Origin: Lucifuga dentata
Lineage: Eukaryota > Chordata > Actinopteri > Ophidiiformes > Bythitidae
Reading direction: 5' to 3'
Length of the DNA: 64,000 nucleotides
Assembly (NCBI GenBank): GCA_014773175.1
Contig: VXCM01002551.1
Coordinates: forward strand, 65,113 to 129,112
Position numbers and translations under genes: made by a program. Shown piece by piece: positions 1-15,307 of this stretch. Below the pieces are notes generated by a model. It saw nothing but the letters and a program-made list of their open reading frames with translations. It did no database searches and had not been told where the DNA came from. Numbering within the stretch: position 1 is the first letter of the stretch; every line of letters starts with the position of its first letter.

Positions 1-1149
1 TGACATCATGAATCGTATGTAATGGGATGTGGTCATTCCTCCTATTATGAGATGACATCCGAGTTTGAGTTTCTTTACCTATGATATTTCAATAGAACAC
101 AAATTGTGTCTGTTGGTTTCTGCTGTAATTTATAATTTTTTTTATTGAAGTGTGTGAAGTCACTCTCAATCATCATAATATGGCCATGATAACAGATGAG
201 AAGTTCTTGAATGTAGCCATCCTAAAACTACCATTTACGTATTAACGATAAAGAAGCATAATTTGAACAGTCATAGCTGCCATTGGAAAAACCTTACAAA
301 GTGGCAATATTTACCCATCAGTAGCTCAAAATTACAAAGCTCTGACCCCCAAAAATTAAGCTGGCCAACTTTACATAAAGCCAGATCTTTATGGCAAGAC
401 TAACAGTGACTATCAAAGTTGAAAAGAGGCTGGGGTGTCTGCACAAAGCTGCAGTTCTCTCAGTCCCTCAGGAGAAGTGAAAGTCTTTTTTATTTGTATA
501 TATATATATATATATATATTGAGATTTTACAGTCGTCTCTATGTTGTGAATATGACTTTTAAGATGATTACTGACACAGTTCGTTAATATCAAATTGACA
601 GTGTCTTCTGAAGTATGTTATGTTGCCATTCTTCATGTGGTGGTACCCACAACTACCTAATATAGCCTGACCAATTAACCAGTGCATCTGATATTGTCAG
701 CTGATTTAAGCTTATTAATAATATATGCAAAAAAGGACATTGCAGTACATAAATGTTTTACAGGCTGTAATTTATGTGGATATTTGATCCATGGTTTCTG
801 TATTCAAGTTTAATGTATTTATATTGTTTGTGTAACTCTTCAATAACTAGCATGAGGAATCCTTGCCAATTTTGTTTATGTATAAAAAAAAAAAAAANAA
901 AAAAAAAAAAAAAGTCAGTAGACACAATGTCAGAATTTCCTCAGAATTCCTTCACTCTCCAATATCAAAATCAGCATAAGCCTTAAAAACATGTTGGTTG
1001 GGCTCTGCTCTACCTCATATGAAAATACACAACAACCTGTTTTTGAAACTCGAAATTAAAATGTTTTTTTTTTTCTTGTCTAGCTGTTGCTTAATGTGAC
1101 TTACCAGTAAATTCTTAGCGGTTTCATTATGTGATTGTTTTGCATTTAG
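1..1149 (+). other. Intron 1 of ube2d4 (partial)
   Basis: Non-coding. It holds a short TA microsatellite around 497-519 and an A-rich tract with one ambiguous base (N at 898). The acceptor AG is at 1148-1149. No other gene was seen. Confidence 0.75.
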
Positions 1150-2942
<1,793 letters not shown>

Positions 2943-5676
2943 GAATGCCAGTGAGATAAAAAAAAACAAAAGAAAATAAACATGTTTGATATTTAACTTA
3001 AGGAAAATGAGCAACAGATGAAAAAAAACAGACAAGAGCCCCTTTTTTTTTTTTGGACAAGGAAGCAATGCAATGAGGTACGGTGCCACTGGCTTTCCAT
3101 GTGCTGTCCTTCATGACTTGTATGGATCTGTTGAGCAGGACCTGACGGACTCCTTAAAGCACTCCCATATGGAATACTGGAACCTCTTTACAGTCCATAC
3201 CGCCACGCTCAGACTCTAAACTGTTACTCCTGCTATTGTGATTAGATCAGTTTTGCTGTTCATACTCATCATTTTAGCCATCAGTGAGTCATTATGTTGT
3301 GCTACTCAGCAAAATGTTTGATTTTGGAGATCAGTCATTCATTCACTACTAAAGGTACTGCCTGTGTCCCACTGGATGTCTAGTATTACTGTATTTCCAT
3401 GTATTCAGTGGCCTTTCTGTGTTATTGTTTTCAATCGGTGTATGTGCAATTGAGACAGAATGTTCCCTGTTGAACACAAAGTGGTGCATTGCCATTGCCA
3501 GCAGCTGATCTGTTGGTTTTATTATCAAATGCTGTCTCTACCCCAAAACAATGTGAAACGTAAACAATGATTGGTTTCTATCACGACTGCATTTGGAAAT
3601 GTGAAAGTATTTGGTGGCTTTGATCGTATTGGATAGCTGCTATAACAACTAGCTGACCCTTGTCATGTTGTTGTGGGGTTCCACAAGTAAAAGGCAATGG
3701 TGAACGTCCTCCATTTCTCTCACCCATGCTGCCATTGCCCTTATATCCTGTATCAGCATCCATCAATGGCTGATGTGTTATTACAAATTCCTACTGTTGT
3801 CTGACTTGTTCTTATTGTGTAGCTATAAACACAGCTACTCTTTGGCGTATAGCTAACTTATGTGCCACTACGTCAATGCAGTTACTCAGGTATCTATCCA
3901 AATCATCAGCCTTTATGAAAGGGCACTGCAGTGAACCGTGATGAGAAAAATGACCAGGGTCCATAACATTACACTTCCAAAAATAGTACTCAACTGCGCT
4001 GGTCTGTTAACATATCAGAATGGTTTAAAGCTGCGCCTAAAGAGCCAGATTTATTGGAGTGAGATTTACACTCCTGAGGCTCCTTATGCAGAGGCCTTGA
4101 TGTGTTGCTGTTCCAGAAGTACTGTCATTTTGTCAGGGAGAGGGCTTGTTCCACCGTCCCTCTGCAGATCTTTTCCCATTTCCTTTATCTTGAACAACAT
4201 TTGGATGTGAATATTTGGAACAGCTTTTAATTGTGACGTTAAACTTACATCCTGCTGTGTGCTAAATTGTAAGTAATGGCCTTTGGTTAAGCTTGTGTCA
4301 ATTTTATTCAAACTTGATGTTTTGCAGAAACTTGGACTTTGAAGGCATGTTTGTTTTTGTTTTTTCTTCTTATTTTCTTTTTCGTTATTCATGTCCCATG
4401 GTTTCCATATGAATAATTTGTCATGGCATTTTCCTCCGCTATAAATACCAGGTGATGTGAAATGTCATTCTTTCTGAATTGGCATTTGTGTATGTTCATA
4501 TTAACTACTGGGTCATCAGAAATTAGTTTTGTTTTGGGCTTAATAATGTACACTGACAGTGAAACAGTTTGTCTGGGTGATATATTTGTGACTTTTGTAT
4601 TTTATCTTGGAAAGATTTAGTTTTAGACAACTTTTTTTTTCATGTCACCAGAACTGAAATTGATTGTGATGTTTCATAATGTAATAATTTTATTATAACC
4701 CATTGTGGCTTTTGAATTAGGTAGTTAAGACATACAATGGTTTTTGAATCATAGCTCATAATGTGCAGAAGCTGCCAATATAAAGGGAATTAACAGTGTT
4801 AGAAAGAGAAAGAAATTTTGTTATTGAGTGGATTTGTCAGGAAAAATCTATAGTAAAGCATGAAAAATGTAGAATCCTTAATGGTAGAACTAACACCATG
4901 GTTTTTGGCACCAAATCTAGTTTTTAATCATTGTATAGCAGCTGTAGATGAATTTGTCTTCACAATTGATTGTCCTGAAATACAGTATATACTAAAAGGT
5001 TTTGAAAAAAATAGCCTCTAAATGCAGTAAAAATCTTTTTGCTGCTGGAGCACAATTGAAAGTGACTTGTATGTGATAGTTTAGTTCAGGCTTAGTGTGC
5101 GTTGTTTGTTTCTCTGGCTATTTATTTATTTATTTTGAAGTCAAGTATCCAGTACAATTGAATGCAGCCCCAATCTGTCATTTTTTTTTCAACGGCCTGA
5201 TGCGAATGATGCTCTCTAAGACTGACTTCCTTGTCCAATGTGCTCAACAGAGTTTTCATAGGCAGCTTGGCATGCTTTGCACTCTGAAGAACCTTCTCAC
5301 AGCCATTTTCCAGATATCAGGGATTTCGTTATAATTCATCTGCCTAACACCTCTAAATTTTTAGCCTTAACCCTCATTTTGTATATAGAAAACAACATAT
5401 AAACTAAATTTGCTACCAGGGCTGTTTCCTCTAAAGAAAAACTAATTTCATCACATGCAACCTGCTAGAAATATTTACACACTACCATGTTTTTTTTTTT
5501 TTTTTTTTTGTAAACTAATGCCTGGCTTTCCCTGAAATGCAGGACCAGCCTTCTAACATCAATGCATCTTAAAATTTGGAATGTTGGAATGTCTGCCAGA
5601 TCTGTCAACATGGAATATCCATATGCTCATAAATAAATGAAGATAACCATTGATTTTGTCACAACAAATGAATAAA
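2943..5676 (+). other. ube2d4 3' UTR
   Basis: About 2.7 kb of AT-rich sequence without a conserved ORF, running from the ube2d4 stop to the first well-placed AATAAA. The short ORFs here (for example 3938-4210 and 5095-5334) have no recognisable domain. Confidence 0.6.
5671..5676 (+). terminator. Polyadenylation signal AATAAA, ube2d4
   Basis: Canonical AATAAA followed within 30 bases by a GT/T-rich stretch (TTTTTTGGTTTATTGTTTTC). A weaker AATAAA lies at about 5632. Confidence 0.55.
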
Positions 5677-6119
5677 GTTCATTTTTTGGTTTATTGTTTT
5701 CTGTTATTTCTCTGCCTTTGAATTAACCTAAAGCAATGTTACCTTGAGTCAGTGGTGTAGTGATGGAGAAGGGTATTCAGCCAGCTGATGATAAACATTC
5801 TAAATAATGAGAGAAAATCTGCTATTGTACTGCTGCTTTAGATTCTGTGATTTTCTTTTTCTTTTTTTTTTTTTTAATCAACGCGAGATAAAGAAATTGT
5901 TGCTTTTATGTGTAATAGCGCCACTGAGTACCTTTAAACTCCGTCCTTTAGAGTACGTTTGATTCAACATCTCATGCGAGGTTATAATCGTCAAATTATT
6001 GCGGTGCAGTGAACAGGGCTTTTGAGAACAGGGATCCACAAGCCTTCTTCAAGCGAAAGTTTTTTATATTTTATAACAACTGTTCATAACCCGACTTGAA
6101 GTGGTGAATAGAAAATTCG

Positions 6120-6272
6120 AAAATAATTGGAAACATGTGCATGCCCCGCTCTCCCGGACCGTCTAAGGAGAATTTCCCGACAGTGGCGTAGTCAAATCAG
6201 CTTCCTGCTAGCCTCTCCTACTAGGAAGGGCGCATCCCGGATAGCTAGCTCGCTAGCTGTATTCTCATAACC
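6120..6272 (+). promoter_or_regulatory. dbnl promoter / 5' UTR
   Basis: A GC- and CpG-richer patch (CCCCGCTCTCCCGGACCG and following) in otherwise AT-rich DNA just before the dbnl ATG. No TATA box is evident. It is consistent with a CpG-type housekeeping promoter; the exact transcription start is not visible. Confidence 0.45.
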
Positions 6273-9200
6273 ATGGCCGTTAACCTCAGCAAAAATGGCA
6301 AAGCATTGATGGCTGCGTATAAAGAAGTAGTGGATGAAAAATCCAATACAAACTGGTAAGAAGCAGGATTCTGTAAACTATTTAGCCTCATTTATTTGGC
6401 TACATCACGTTAGCTAGAGAGTTGGCTAGCAGTGAGCAGTCGATAGGTAAGTTAACGTAACGCTAGTTAAATATAACTTGTGGGTCATAATGTCGTGTTT
6501 CACTACAGTGGTCTTATGGTGTAGCATACAGCTAAATTAGCAATAAGTTATTTTGTCAAGGTTTCTAAAATTTATTAACAGTATGGAGCAGTCGTGACTC
6601 TAAAGGATGGGAATTTAGCTAACATCACAGTAGAAGGATAGCTAATCATTTTAATTGACCTTTTACAAACTCAGCACTCACACGTGTTCATAATGGCAGC
6701 CTGTGTTAATCACCATGTGGATATTTAGCTTGTCTGTCATCATATTTACTAAATTAGTTACAAGCCTCACCTACTTCCTGGTATGTGGCCAAAATGTGAA
6801 AGGAAACCCTAGAAGTTTCCTTTTAGTCTCCATTTGTTCCTCTTAATGTGCTAGTCTTGGCGCAGTATCATCCTTCATCTTTCACTGTGGTTATGATAAA
6901 ACCTGTTGACGACTCCAGCAGTATTTAACGATGACCCGAGTTAATTAATCTCAGCAGTCGCTCAGAGAATTGAATTGCTCCCACTGGCTCCACATTCATT
7001 CAGAAAATGACTCGTGTGAATGTTCATTCTTCACTTACTGTGGAGTAACTTCACAGTTTGGTTTAAATGGTGCATGCAGTTCACTCATTTTTATATTTAG
7101 AGTTTTTGTGTTCTTTCTCAAAGAAAAATCATTTTTCCAAATCTAAATATTTATTGTAAGGGGAAGAGTAATCTTTAGGGCTGCAAGTAATGACTATTCA
7201 TTTAAAAAAAAAAAAAAAATCATATATGCAGGAGCATACATCGGTTTTTTTTTTTAAGTCTGGTATTAAAATGAGTACCAATTGATCTATATTAGTTATG
7301 CATAAAAACAATTTGTACAGATGTGATGATCACTGTCATCAGCTGTGACATGCTGAATGTGATTGGCTGGCAGAAGCCTCCATATTTTCAGCAGTGTCTC
7401 CATGCAGACCATCTAATATCGCCAGGCTTATCCAACTTTACAAAGGCAAGTTCATGCTCACTGCATGTTTCTGTTTAATTTTTGCTGCAACATTTATGGA
7501 GTGCAAGGGTGACACAGACACATAAATATGCTTGTCTGAGTACAGTGCATGCATTACCAAACTTACAGTGTCGCTTTCATTTCAACCACTGTTATTTCCT
7601 GATGATTAAAAACATGTAGTGAGGACAGGCTTTGTGCACTGGAGAAGCAGGACAAGGTTCTCTATCTGCAGCAGGTTGGTGTTCGTTCCACTCACGTCCT
7701 GTGATATTTCACGCAAATTCAATTCATTTGATTACATTTGAACCCGGGGGAGACGGACAGAGCAAGACAGGCAGGTAGAGAGAGATAGAAAGAGTCAAAG
7801 ATGAAAAGAGAAAAATATAGACTGTGCAGGACCTCTCTCACTTTCTATCACACTCACTCACTCACTCTCTCGGCCGCTTGGTACGCAACTGAGCATTTAT
7901 GGGAGGGCTGATCATGCATTTTCCAATTAATTTTCCAAATTTACATTGATATGAACTGATAAAAGTAAGAATTTCTTGTATTTGAGAAATCTGAACCAGC
8001 ACGTTGGAATAACTTTGATTTCTCCACAGGGCCTTGTTCACCTATGAGGGAAACAGCAATGATATTCGCTTAGCAGAGAAGGGGGGTGAGTAAATGAGCA
8101 TGTGTCATTATCAAGTAGTTTGGTTTTATGATGGTGTTATTAAATGTTTGCTGCAGCTTCATTGTCTGCATGTAGCTGGAAACTGGAAAACTGTTTGCTC
8201 TGCTTTTTCAGCCTGTGATTTGTAAGAAAAAAAAATCTGTCCACAGTTACACAATCAACCACAGTTAGAATCTGCCTTCACCACAATGTTTGCATTTCAG
8301 ATGGAGGACTGGAGGAGCTGGTTGAGGAACTAAATAGTGGAAAAATAATGTATGCTTTCTGCCGGGTTCAGGATCCAAATTCTGGTCTTCCCAAATATGT
8401 CCTCGTCAACTGGGTTAGTGCTGCACTCCACTAGGGGAGGCTTTGTCTTCTTTGTAGCAGCAATCTTTGTAATTGTAGCAGTGTGGACAAAGAATGTTTC
8501 TTTGTGTTTCAGACTGGAGAAGGAGTGAATGATTCCAGGAAAGGAATATGTGCAAATCATGTCAGCTCCATTGCAAATTTTCTGAAGGTAATATCATAAT
8601 TATTTTTGATTGTAGTTTGCATATGTATTTCAGTTTGTTTTACATGGTCTGTTTTGGCTGTTTGGACAATAAATAAAATATAGAGCACGCTACAGGTATG
8701 GTTGGAAAAAAATACAGCAGGTTTGTTTGACTAGTATCAGTGTCATTCTTGCCAGAAACCAGAGCATATCAACAAACTACTGGGTGGTGCAAGCATGAAA
8801 TAAGATAACAACTGTAGACTTTTCTTTGTCTGAGCATTAGAGGAACTTTGATTCTGTGTTATTTCAGGGGGCTCACGTGACTATAAATGCCAGAGATGAG
8901 GAGGATGTGGAACCTGAGGTGATCATGCAAAAGGTGGCCAAAGCCTCGGGAGCAAACTACAACTTTCACAAAGAAGCTTCCAGCCGCTTCCAAGACAGCG
9001 GTCCACAGGGTCCTGTGGTATGCATCGCATGCAGCGGACACCCACTCCTGCCTGGTGCCCTCCTGTCTCCTTATCTTTCATGCTTGAATTACGATTAGTA
9101 GACTGCTAGATCTTTAATTGGCTCTTTAATTACAGGGCAGGTCCTCCATAATCATTTTCTACTGCTGAAAACAACTTCTGCTTGACAAGAAAGCCAATCC

Positions 9201-12200
9201 TCATCATCTCACACTCTCTCTGCAAATCATTATTTTCTGTTCAGTTGATGACAGTAATATTTATGCTTTTTTAAAATGAGATGATTACATGAGCGCAATA
9301 GGTAACATAGTGATTTGATTGAGGGTTTTGGATTCCAGTGGTTCAGGGATTACTTTGAGCCCTTGATGGCAGGTAGAACAGAGTAGCACAGAATGCTCTA
9401 TAGAAGCAAGCTGGTCACAGGAATAGTTTTTCAGTAGCTGGGGGAACTGTTAGACCTGCAGCTGCTTTATTAGAAGCTCTTTTGACTTTTTTTGAACATG
9501 AGCGCATCCATGTTAATATTTCAACAGAATATATGTAGTAAACCAGTTAGAGAAAGCCAAAATGATCAGGAATTTCAGTTTCATACAAGAGATTGTTGAA
9601 ATTTTACTGTTTAGATTTTATTACTTTCACGTATTCTTGTATAACTGAGCAAAAAAGTTGCTTTTTAGTAACAAATACTTCTTGTAGTGATGTTTTCTAT
9701 GATCATATGAAATTTAACTTTTCCTCCCATAGGGCTCAGTGTACCAGAAAACCAACGCAATGTCCGAAATCAGGAAGACCAATAAAGACACGTTCTGGGC
9801 ACAGGCAGAGGTAAGATCCTCAACTTCTTAAGCTAAATAAAGACTTGCCAAATGTGATTTGGCACATTTGTTTATTTATCACAGTCTTAAATATTGTAAG
9901 AAAATCCTGACGGTGTGTGCCACTGGAATAATTTAAAAAACTTTTTCAGCAGTTAGGGTCTGTTGATCTGTGGGGGTCTTTCAGAAAGAAGAGGAGAAAC
10001 GACGCCATGAGGAACGGCGCAAGGCGGATGAGGAGCGCCAGCACCTTGAGAGAGAGAGGAAAGACAGAGAGGCCAAGGAAGCGACAGTGAGGGAGAAAAG
10101 GGACAAGGAGAGAGCTCTTCAGATCGATCAGCAAAAGTAAGTATCAGCTGAAGCAGACTGTGCAGTCAGGCCCAATCAAAGGTTCAGATTACCACTCATC
10201 TCCTCACTCTTTTAAATGGCCTTTTGTTTAATAGGAAATACCAGCAGCAGCAGGAAATGGAGAGCAGAGAACAGGAGAAGCAGCGCTGGGTGAGTGTGTC
10301 ACTGTGCTGCCTTCAACTTCAAACACAGACATAAAGAACAGAGGCAGAAACGGGTGTAAATAGTTTGTGGATTAGTTAGATTTTTTTTTTTTAATACAGT
10401 AATAATAACAGTGCCAACATTAACATCAACATCCTTAGGAGGAGCAGGAGAAGGAGTTCCAAGCAGCCCAGAAGAAAGGGGTCAGGCGAGGTGAATCTGT
10501 GGAAAAGGCCAACGTGAGTTCTCTGGAAAGTTCTCTCATCGATAAACTAGTTTTATTCTTTATGCCGTGATCTCTACTTTTTCCATGACCGCACGGGTCA
10601 GAGTCTTTGCAGGTTTTCTCTATGCGTCACCCTTGCTTCTGCTTGAACATTGACATTCTCCATAAGCCGTGGTTGTGTCGTCTCATCGTATGTCTTCGTT
10701 TTAGGAGGCAGCTTCTCTCATCTCTCAGCGAGCCATGAACCCCAGAGAGATGTTCAAGCAGAGAGAGAGGGGAATGACTCCTAGTGACTCAGACGTACCT
10801 GCTGCTGCCCCCGCTAGCCCCCAGCCAGGTAGCCATCACCCCACCCACCCATCCTTTACCCTCTGACCTGTCCTATAATCTGTCTGCCTCAAGTTAAAGG
10901 AGATCGCCACTTCCCTGTACCATTCTTTTTTTTTTTTTTTTTTTTTTTTTTTTGGAGCTTTAACTTTCCATCAGACTGTTCAGCTGTCACAGTCATAATA
11001 CTTTGTGTCCCAACCTCATCGTGGTGTCCTCTGCTCTTCTGTTCAACCTGTCTGCCCTCTCTTTGTCTTCTCTCTTTCGTCTATCGCATGCTTTGGGGGT
11101 TCCATGTGCATCTCTGCTCAGGGCGTCTCCAAAGCTCTTTTCTGTCTAAGCAAGTGTATGAATCTGAGCGAGCCAGCTCACCTCAGCGCCAAGCTTCTCC
11201 TGTCCCGGCAGACTCCGCCTCTCCTGTTCGTGCCACAGGTGTGAGCTTACATACACACACGCACACAAAGAATAAATACACAGATTATTGGGTGACGGCT
11301 TCATACTCAGTTTCCATGCTTTATTTGTCCTTTTTGTGTCTATGTAATATCATCTTCGTGGCCCTTTATAGTCATTAATTTTCATTATGGGTCATTCTCA
11401 TCCTACTATTCAATGTAATCTATTATTCTAATCCCATCCCCCACCTCCCACACACACCCACCCCCCACACACACCCATTCAAAATGTGCCAGGAATGCTC
11501 TAATGTATCCGAATGTGGTTTTCAACCTGTGCGGACTTGTGAATGTGTTCCTTTGTGTATGTGTGTCTGTGCTCGTTTTTTGGTTGATAAGAGCCTGAGG
11601 TGGATGAGGGACAGTCCAGGTGTGAGTATGATGATCAGGACGTTGCCCCCCAGGAGCAGAGGAAAGGTGGGGCCTATTTCACACACCAACCTCAGTGATA
11701 CCCAGCTTTCATACAACCCTACTCTCCTGTCATCTGCTTCTTATTAAAATGCTGCTGCATTTGTCATGACCATGTCTGCACACTCAGCATTCTCTCACGC
11801 CAGGATCTGCTGCTGCCGCTGCTGTCGCTGCTGCTGCCACCTGCTGGTAGAGAGATGCTCCTACCTCATAATCACTGGCATGTAATTTCTCTTTGCAGAG
11901 GAGGCGCCAGCTGCCGACTCCTATGTCCAGGAGGCAACTTATAACGATTGCCATGAAGAGCCAGCTCAGGTGCTTTTTCCTTACCTTTAACAGGAAGTGT
12001 ACAGACTGTTTTCTTCCGGGTCATTCTGAAACATTCCCTGTTTTTCTCCCAGGCGGAGGAGGATAATGGGTCTGAAGTGACTGAGGAGACGTCAGACAGA
12101 GGAATCTGTGCCAGAGCTTTATACGACTACCAGGCTGGTGAGTTTTCTACCCATCCGTTTATTCCTTTATTTTAGAGCTGAAACAACTAATCATTTTCAT

Positions 12201-14232
12201 CTATTATTTGATTGACTGAAAATCAATGATTTTTAATTGTTTCTTCATCATTTTAGATATTTAACAAGTAAAAATGGAGGATTTTGGTTTTCACTGTTTC
12301 ATATTATTGTAAATTGAGAACTTTAGGTGTTTGTCAGACAAAATAAGTAGTTATATGTTACCTTAGGCTCTGTAAATTTTTCAGTATTTTTGAGATTTTA
12401 TGATACTAAATGATGAATGGATACGTTGAAAAAAGAATCACAGATTAATCAATAATGAAAATAATCATTGATTTCCACCTATTTTATTTTTGATTTGAAA
12501 GTGACAGTGATAAAACATTATTTCTCATCCATGGTCCCAGGGTCAGGGGCTGCCAATATTAAATCCATTTAACTGAATTTAAAAAAAAATAAATAAATTC
12601 CAAACATATAATATCAATCTCAGAATACATGGCAGGTAGAGGACATTTCATTTTGGTGGATCTACATACATACAGCCAAACTGAATGACTCCAAGTGTGA
12701 GATTGTTTCTGCTATTTTTAAAAACTCAATTTTATAATTTTTAAACATTCTACACTCTCTGGTACTTGGTGTTCAGGTCCACATTGTGGCTGCCTTCAAT
12801 AAAAACAAAGTCTGACTGAACTTTGTTGTCTGACTTTTGATCCAATAGCCCCCTCTAGTGGGGGCTCTAAGCAGTGGAGGGACCAGATTAAGATCATGAA
12901 CAAGAAGCTTTCAGAGGTCAAAAGATTCTTCTTTATATATTTCAATATTGATAAGGGAAAAATATATAGCTTATACAACCGCTATAACTTATAGCGGTTG
13001 TATTGAGTTGAGAACAAGTTGTGAAACATCAGATATCATCGGGTGCATGTACAGTTTTCAACTTCAACTTTGTTAACCCACCAGCGGGGAAACTGGTTGG
13101 TTGGTTGAAAAAAGAACCACAGATTAATCAATAATGAAAATAATCATTCATTTCCACCTATTTTATTTTATTGTTTTGTGTAAACTCCTCTCAGAAGAAG
13201 AAGTTGTAAAACAAGAGGCTCACACTAAAAGAAATGCATCCAAGCCAAACCCGTCGGTCCTGAAGTGCCCTGAACGCCTCGTTTCAGGTCACTTGTTTAT
13301 GTCGACATGTAACATGTTTGAACACACCTGGATAGGGGAATTACAAGCCTATAGTGAGCGTGTGCACTACAGGCCAGAAGTTTGAGGCCACCCCCAGATT
13401 TAGCATGACCAGACTGTGTAGCAAGTTAATCACAAAATGATGTGGGAGAAGGCAGACAGCAGGCTATTGAATAGAATGTTAAAACACACAAGCAAGGGAG
13501 TTTGGGCAAGAGAGTGGGAACACAACTGGAGCCAGTGCACTAAGACAGACTGGGCATGCCTTCATTAAAAATCATTTCTTAAGCCATAGTGGCTACAGTG
13601 TGCTCTTGTTGACAAATTCTTTTTGAAAATACATTTATTTTATATATTTTTGTTATTTCCTGTGCAATAAATTGTAAAACAAGCAATATAATGATGTTTT
13701 TTTTTTTTTAATCTGGGGGTGGCCTCAAACTTCTGGCCTGTAGTGTCTAGTGTGATGGAAATAATTTCCATCACACTAGCAGTCCGTGTTCAGGCCTGAC
13801 ACAGCTGGCCAATCAGAACAGGACCTTAAAGAGGAAGTACCTAAAAATGACCTGTTTTCATTCAGTGTGCACAGCAGTGCTACAGCAGAGAACAAAATGG
13901 ATCAGTGTGTTTTTTTCCACATTTAAAGCAATGCAAAGATTTTTAATATAGACCACAAATGAACTAAGAACATGAAAATCTGTGTAAAATGTCCCCTTGA
14001 AGGGTGTTGGGGAAAATCCCTAAAATGCATTTGGAAGCGTGTCATTATACGCATCTGAGTGTGTATTGATGTTGAGCCGCTTCTTCCTCCTCTAGCTGAC
14101 GACACAGAGATTTCCTTTGACCCTGATGAAATCATCACTGGGATCGAAATGATAGATGAGGGCTGGTGGCGAGGCTACGGTCCAGATGGCCATTTCGGAA
14201 TGTTCCCAGCCAATTACGTGGAGCTTATCTAA
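6273..14232 (+). CDS. dbnl: Drebrin-like protein (mAbp1/HIP-55)
   Basis: Actin-filament-binding adaptor linking the cortical cytoskeleton to dynamin-dependent endocytosis and receptor signalling. Fifteen coding exons: 6273-6355, 8030-8085, 8301-8413, 8513-8587, 8868-9017, 9733-9810, 9985-10136, 10235-10289, 10439-10513, 10705-10828, 11122-11238, 11592-11666, 11899-11969, 12053-12137 and 14096-14232. Phases agree throughout, giving about 481 residues (human 430). The start [20 protein letters not shown] is the conserved family N-terminus. Residues 1-133 are the ADF-homology domain, about 186-280 a highly charged coiled coil (exons 7-9), and about 281-424 a divergent linker rich in Pro, Ser and Glu. 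Residues 425-481 are an SH3 domain (ALYDY ... EGWWRG ... FPANYVELI). The linker exons 11-13 are least certain. Intron 14 (12138-14095) is enlarged by repeats. Confidence 0.95.
12172..12483. repeat. Degenerate teleost MITE in dbnl intron 14 (copy 1)
   Basis: Starts AGAGCTGAAACAACTAATC and ends with ATGAAAATAATCATTGATTT, which resembles the inverted complement of the start. This matches a common fish hAT-type MITE whose ends read GGGCTGCAACTAATGATTAT (family recalled, not searched). It has no coding capacity. Confidence 0.45.
12973..13003. repeat. Short perfect palindrome in dbnl intron 14
   Basis: Fourteen-base arms (ATACAACCGCTATA and its complement) with a 3-base spacer ACT. It lies between the two copies of the duplicated MITE end. 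Confidence 0.7.
13101..13168. repeat. Partial second copy of the intron-14 MITE end
   Basis: GTTGAAAAAAGAACCACAG through TTTCCACCTATTTTATTTTA repeats the segment at about 12427-12492 with only a few mismatches, in direct orientation about 675 bp away. Confidence 0.6.
13365..13745. mobile_element. Tc1/mariner-like MITE with perfect 36-bp inverted repeats
   Basis: The 36 bases at 13365-13400 (CACTACAGGCCAGAAGTTTG and on) are the exact reverse complement of 13710-13745. TA dinucleotides at 13368-13369 and 13742-13743 would suit a TA target duplication with the element starting CAGGCC. The interior of about 310 bp has no transposase ORF, so it is non-autonomous. The perfect arms suggest relatively recent activity. 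Confidence 0.75.
13747..13779. repeat. 33-bp near-perfect palindrome abutting the MITE
   Basis: Arms CTAGTGTGATGGAAAT and ATTTCCATCACACTAG are exact complements separated by one A. It starts one base after the right end of the adjacent Tc1-like MITE. Confidence 0.8.
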
Positions 14233-15307
14233 CCTGGCTGTGCTCCACACACCGTCACTGTGGAGGACGTCTGCAGCCACACAGCAAGCCAGACCTTGCA
14301 TAAACGTGAGCTGATTAGACTGAAATAGAGTAAATGATCCTGCACGTCATGGACCAATGAATGGATGGTAACATGGGCCAGAAATATATGAAATCTTTTC
14401 TCATTTAAGAGAGTAATTCCATGATATATCGTTAATGTCGAAAGCATCTGACAGCGTAGTTTAGGGTTTTGTGAAAGACCCGTATACCAACCAAAATGCC
14501 CTACTCCTCCCCAAATAAATCTTAACCTAGAAATGTGATGCAGTAAAATATCAGCCTTTGTTAATGTTTCTGTCATTAATGGCATTTGTGGTTCACATTC
14601 CATAAAGCATGAATTTCGTTTGATTTCAGGTATGATTTTATTGTGTGTAGCAGTTGCTCCGGTCCATTTCAGGAAAAAAAAAATCAAAGATGGTGCAGGT
14701 ACAGAATAACCTTTTGCCTTGTTTTTGTCATGACATGAAGACTGAATTTTTCCCTTTTTATGTGACTGAACTTCCATCCTGTGTGAATTTCTAAACATTT
14801 CATATTGTTTGTTGTTGAAATGAATATTTAAAATCAAAGATAATGTTTGCTGTGCTCTGGGTAGTTGCATAAAACGAACCCCGCTTAATTGTGAGTGTGT
14901 TAACGGTTGTTTCCATTTCTTGCCCCCGCACCCTTTCCTCTTATTATCAAATCATTTCAACACATTTAACCTTTCAGGGACCATTTGCAAAGAACAAAAA
15001 ACATAATGCAACGTAGCGTATCTGTTATTTTTTTATTTTCTAGATCTCACTGGTCTGAGGTTGAGAGCATCCATAGAGGAATTTATACTAATATATCATA
15101 TTACAGTGCCATAAGGAGGACATTAGACAAACATTTCGACAAATTGACAACAAACTTATACAACATAACTGTTTCTAACTTTGAACAAAATATTAACTTT
15201 TTATTTTCTGCGCTGAAAAGGAAAATGATCATGAATTTAAAAAAAGGCTTGTATCCATTTTATTCATATTTCTTTTTCCAGACTGTATTGTAATGCACAT
15301 TCTTCAA

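Noticed and set aside
11803..11845. CTG-rich stretch flanked by AG and GT, looking like a small poly-Ala exon of dbnl
   Set aside because: At 43 bases it breaks the reading frame between exons 12 and 13, and it looks like a trinucleotide repeat in an intron.
14229..14870. 213-residue open frame on the minus strand
   Set aside because: It is antisense to the dbnl 3' UTR, has no recognisable domain, and its composition looks like random AT-rich translation. No promoter or splice context supports it.
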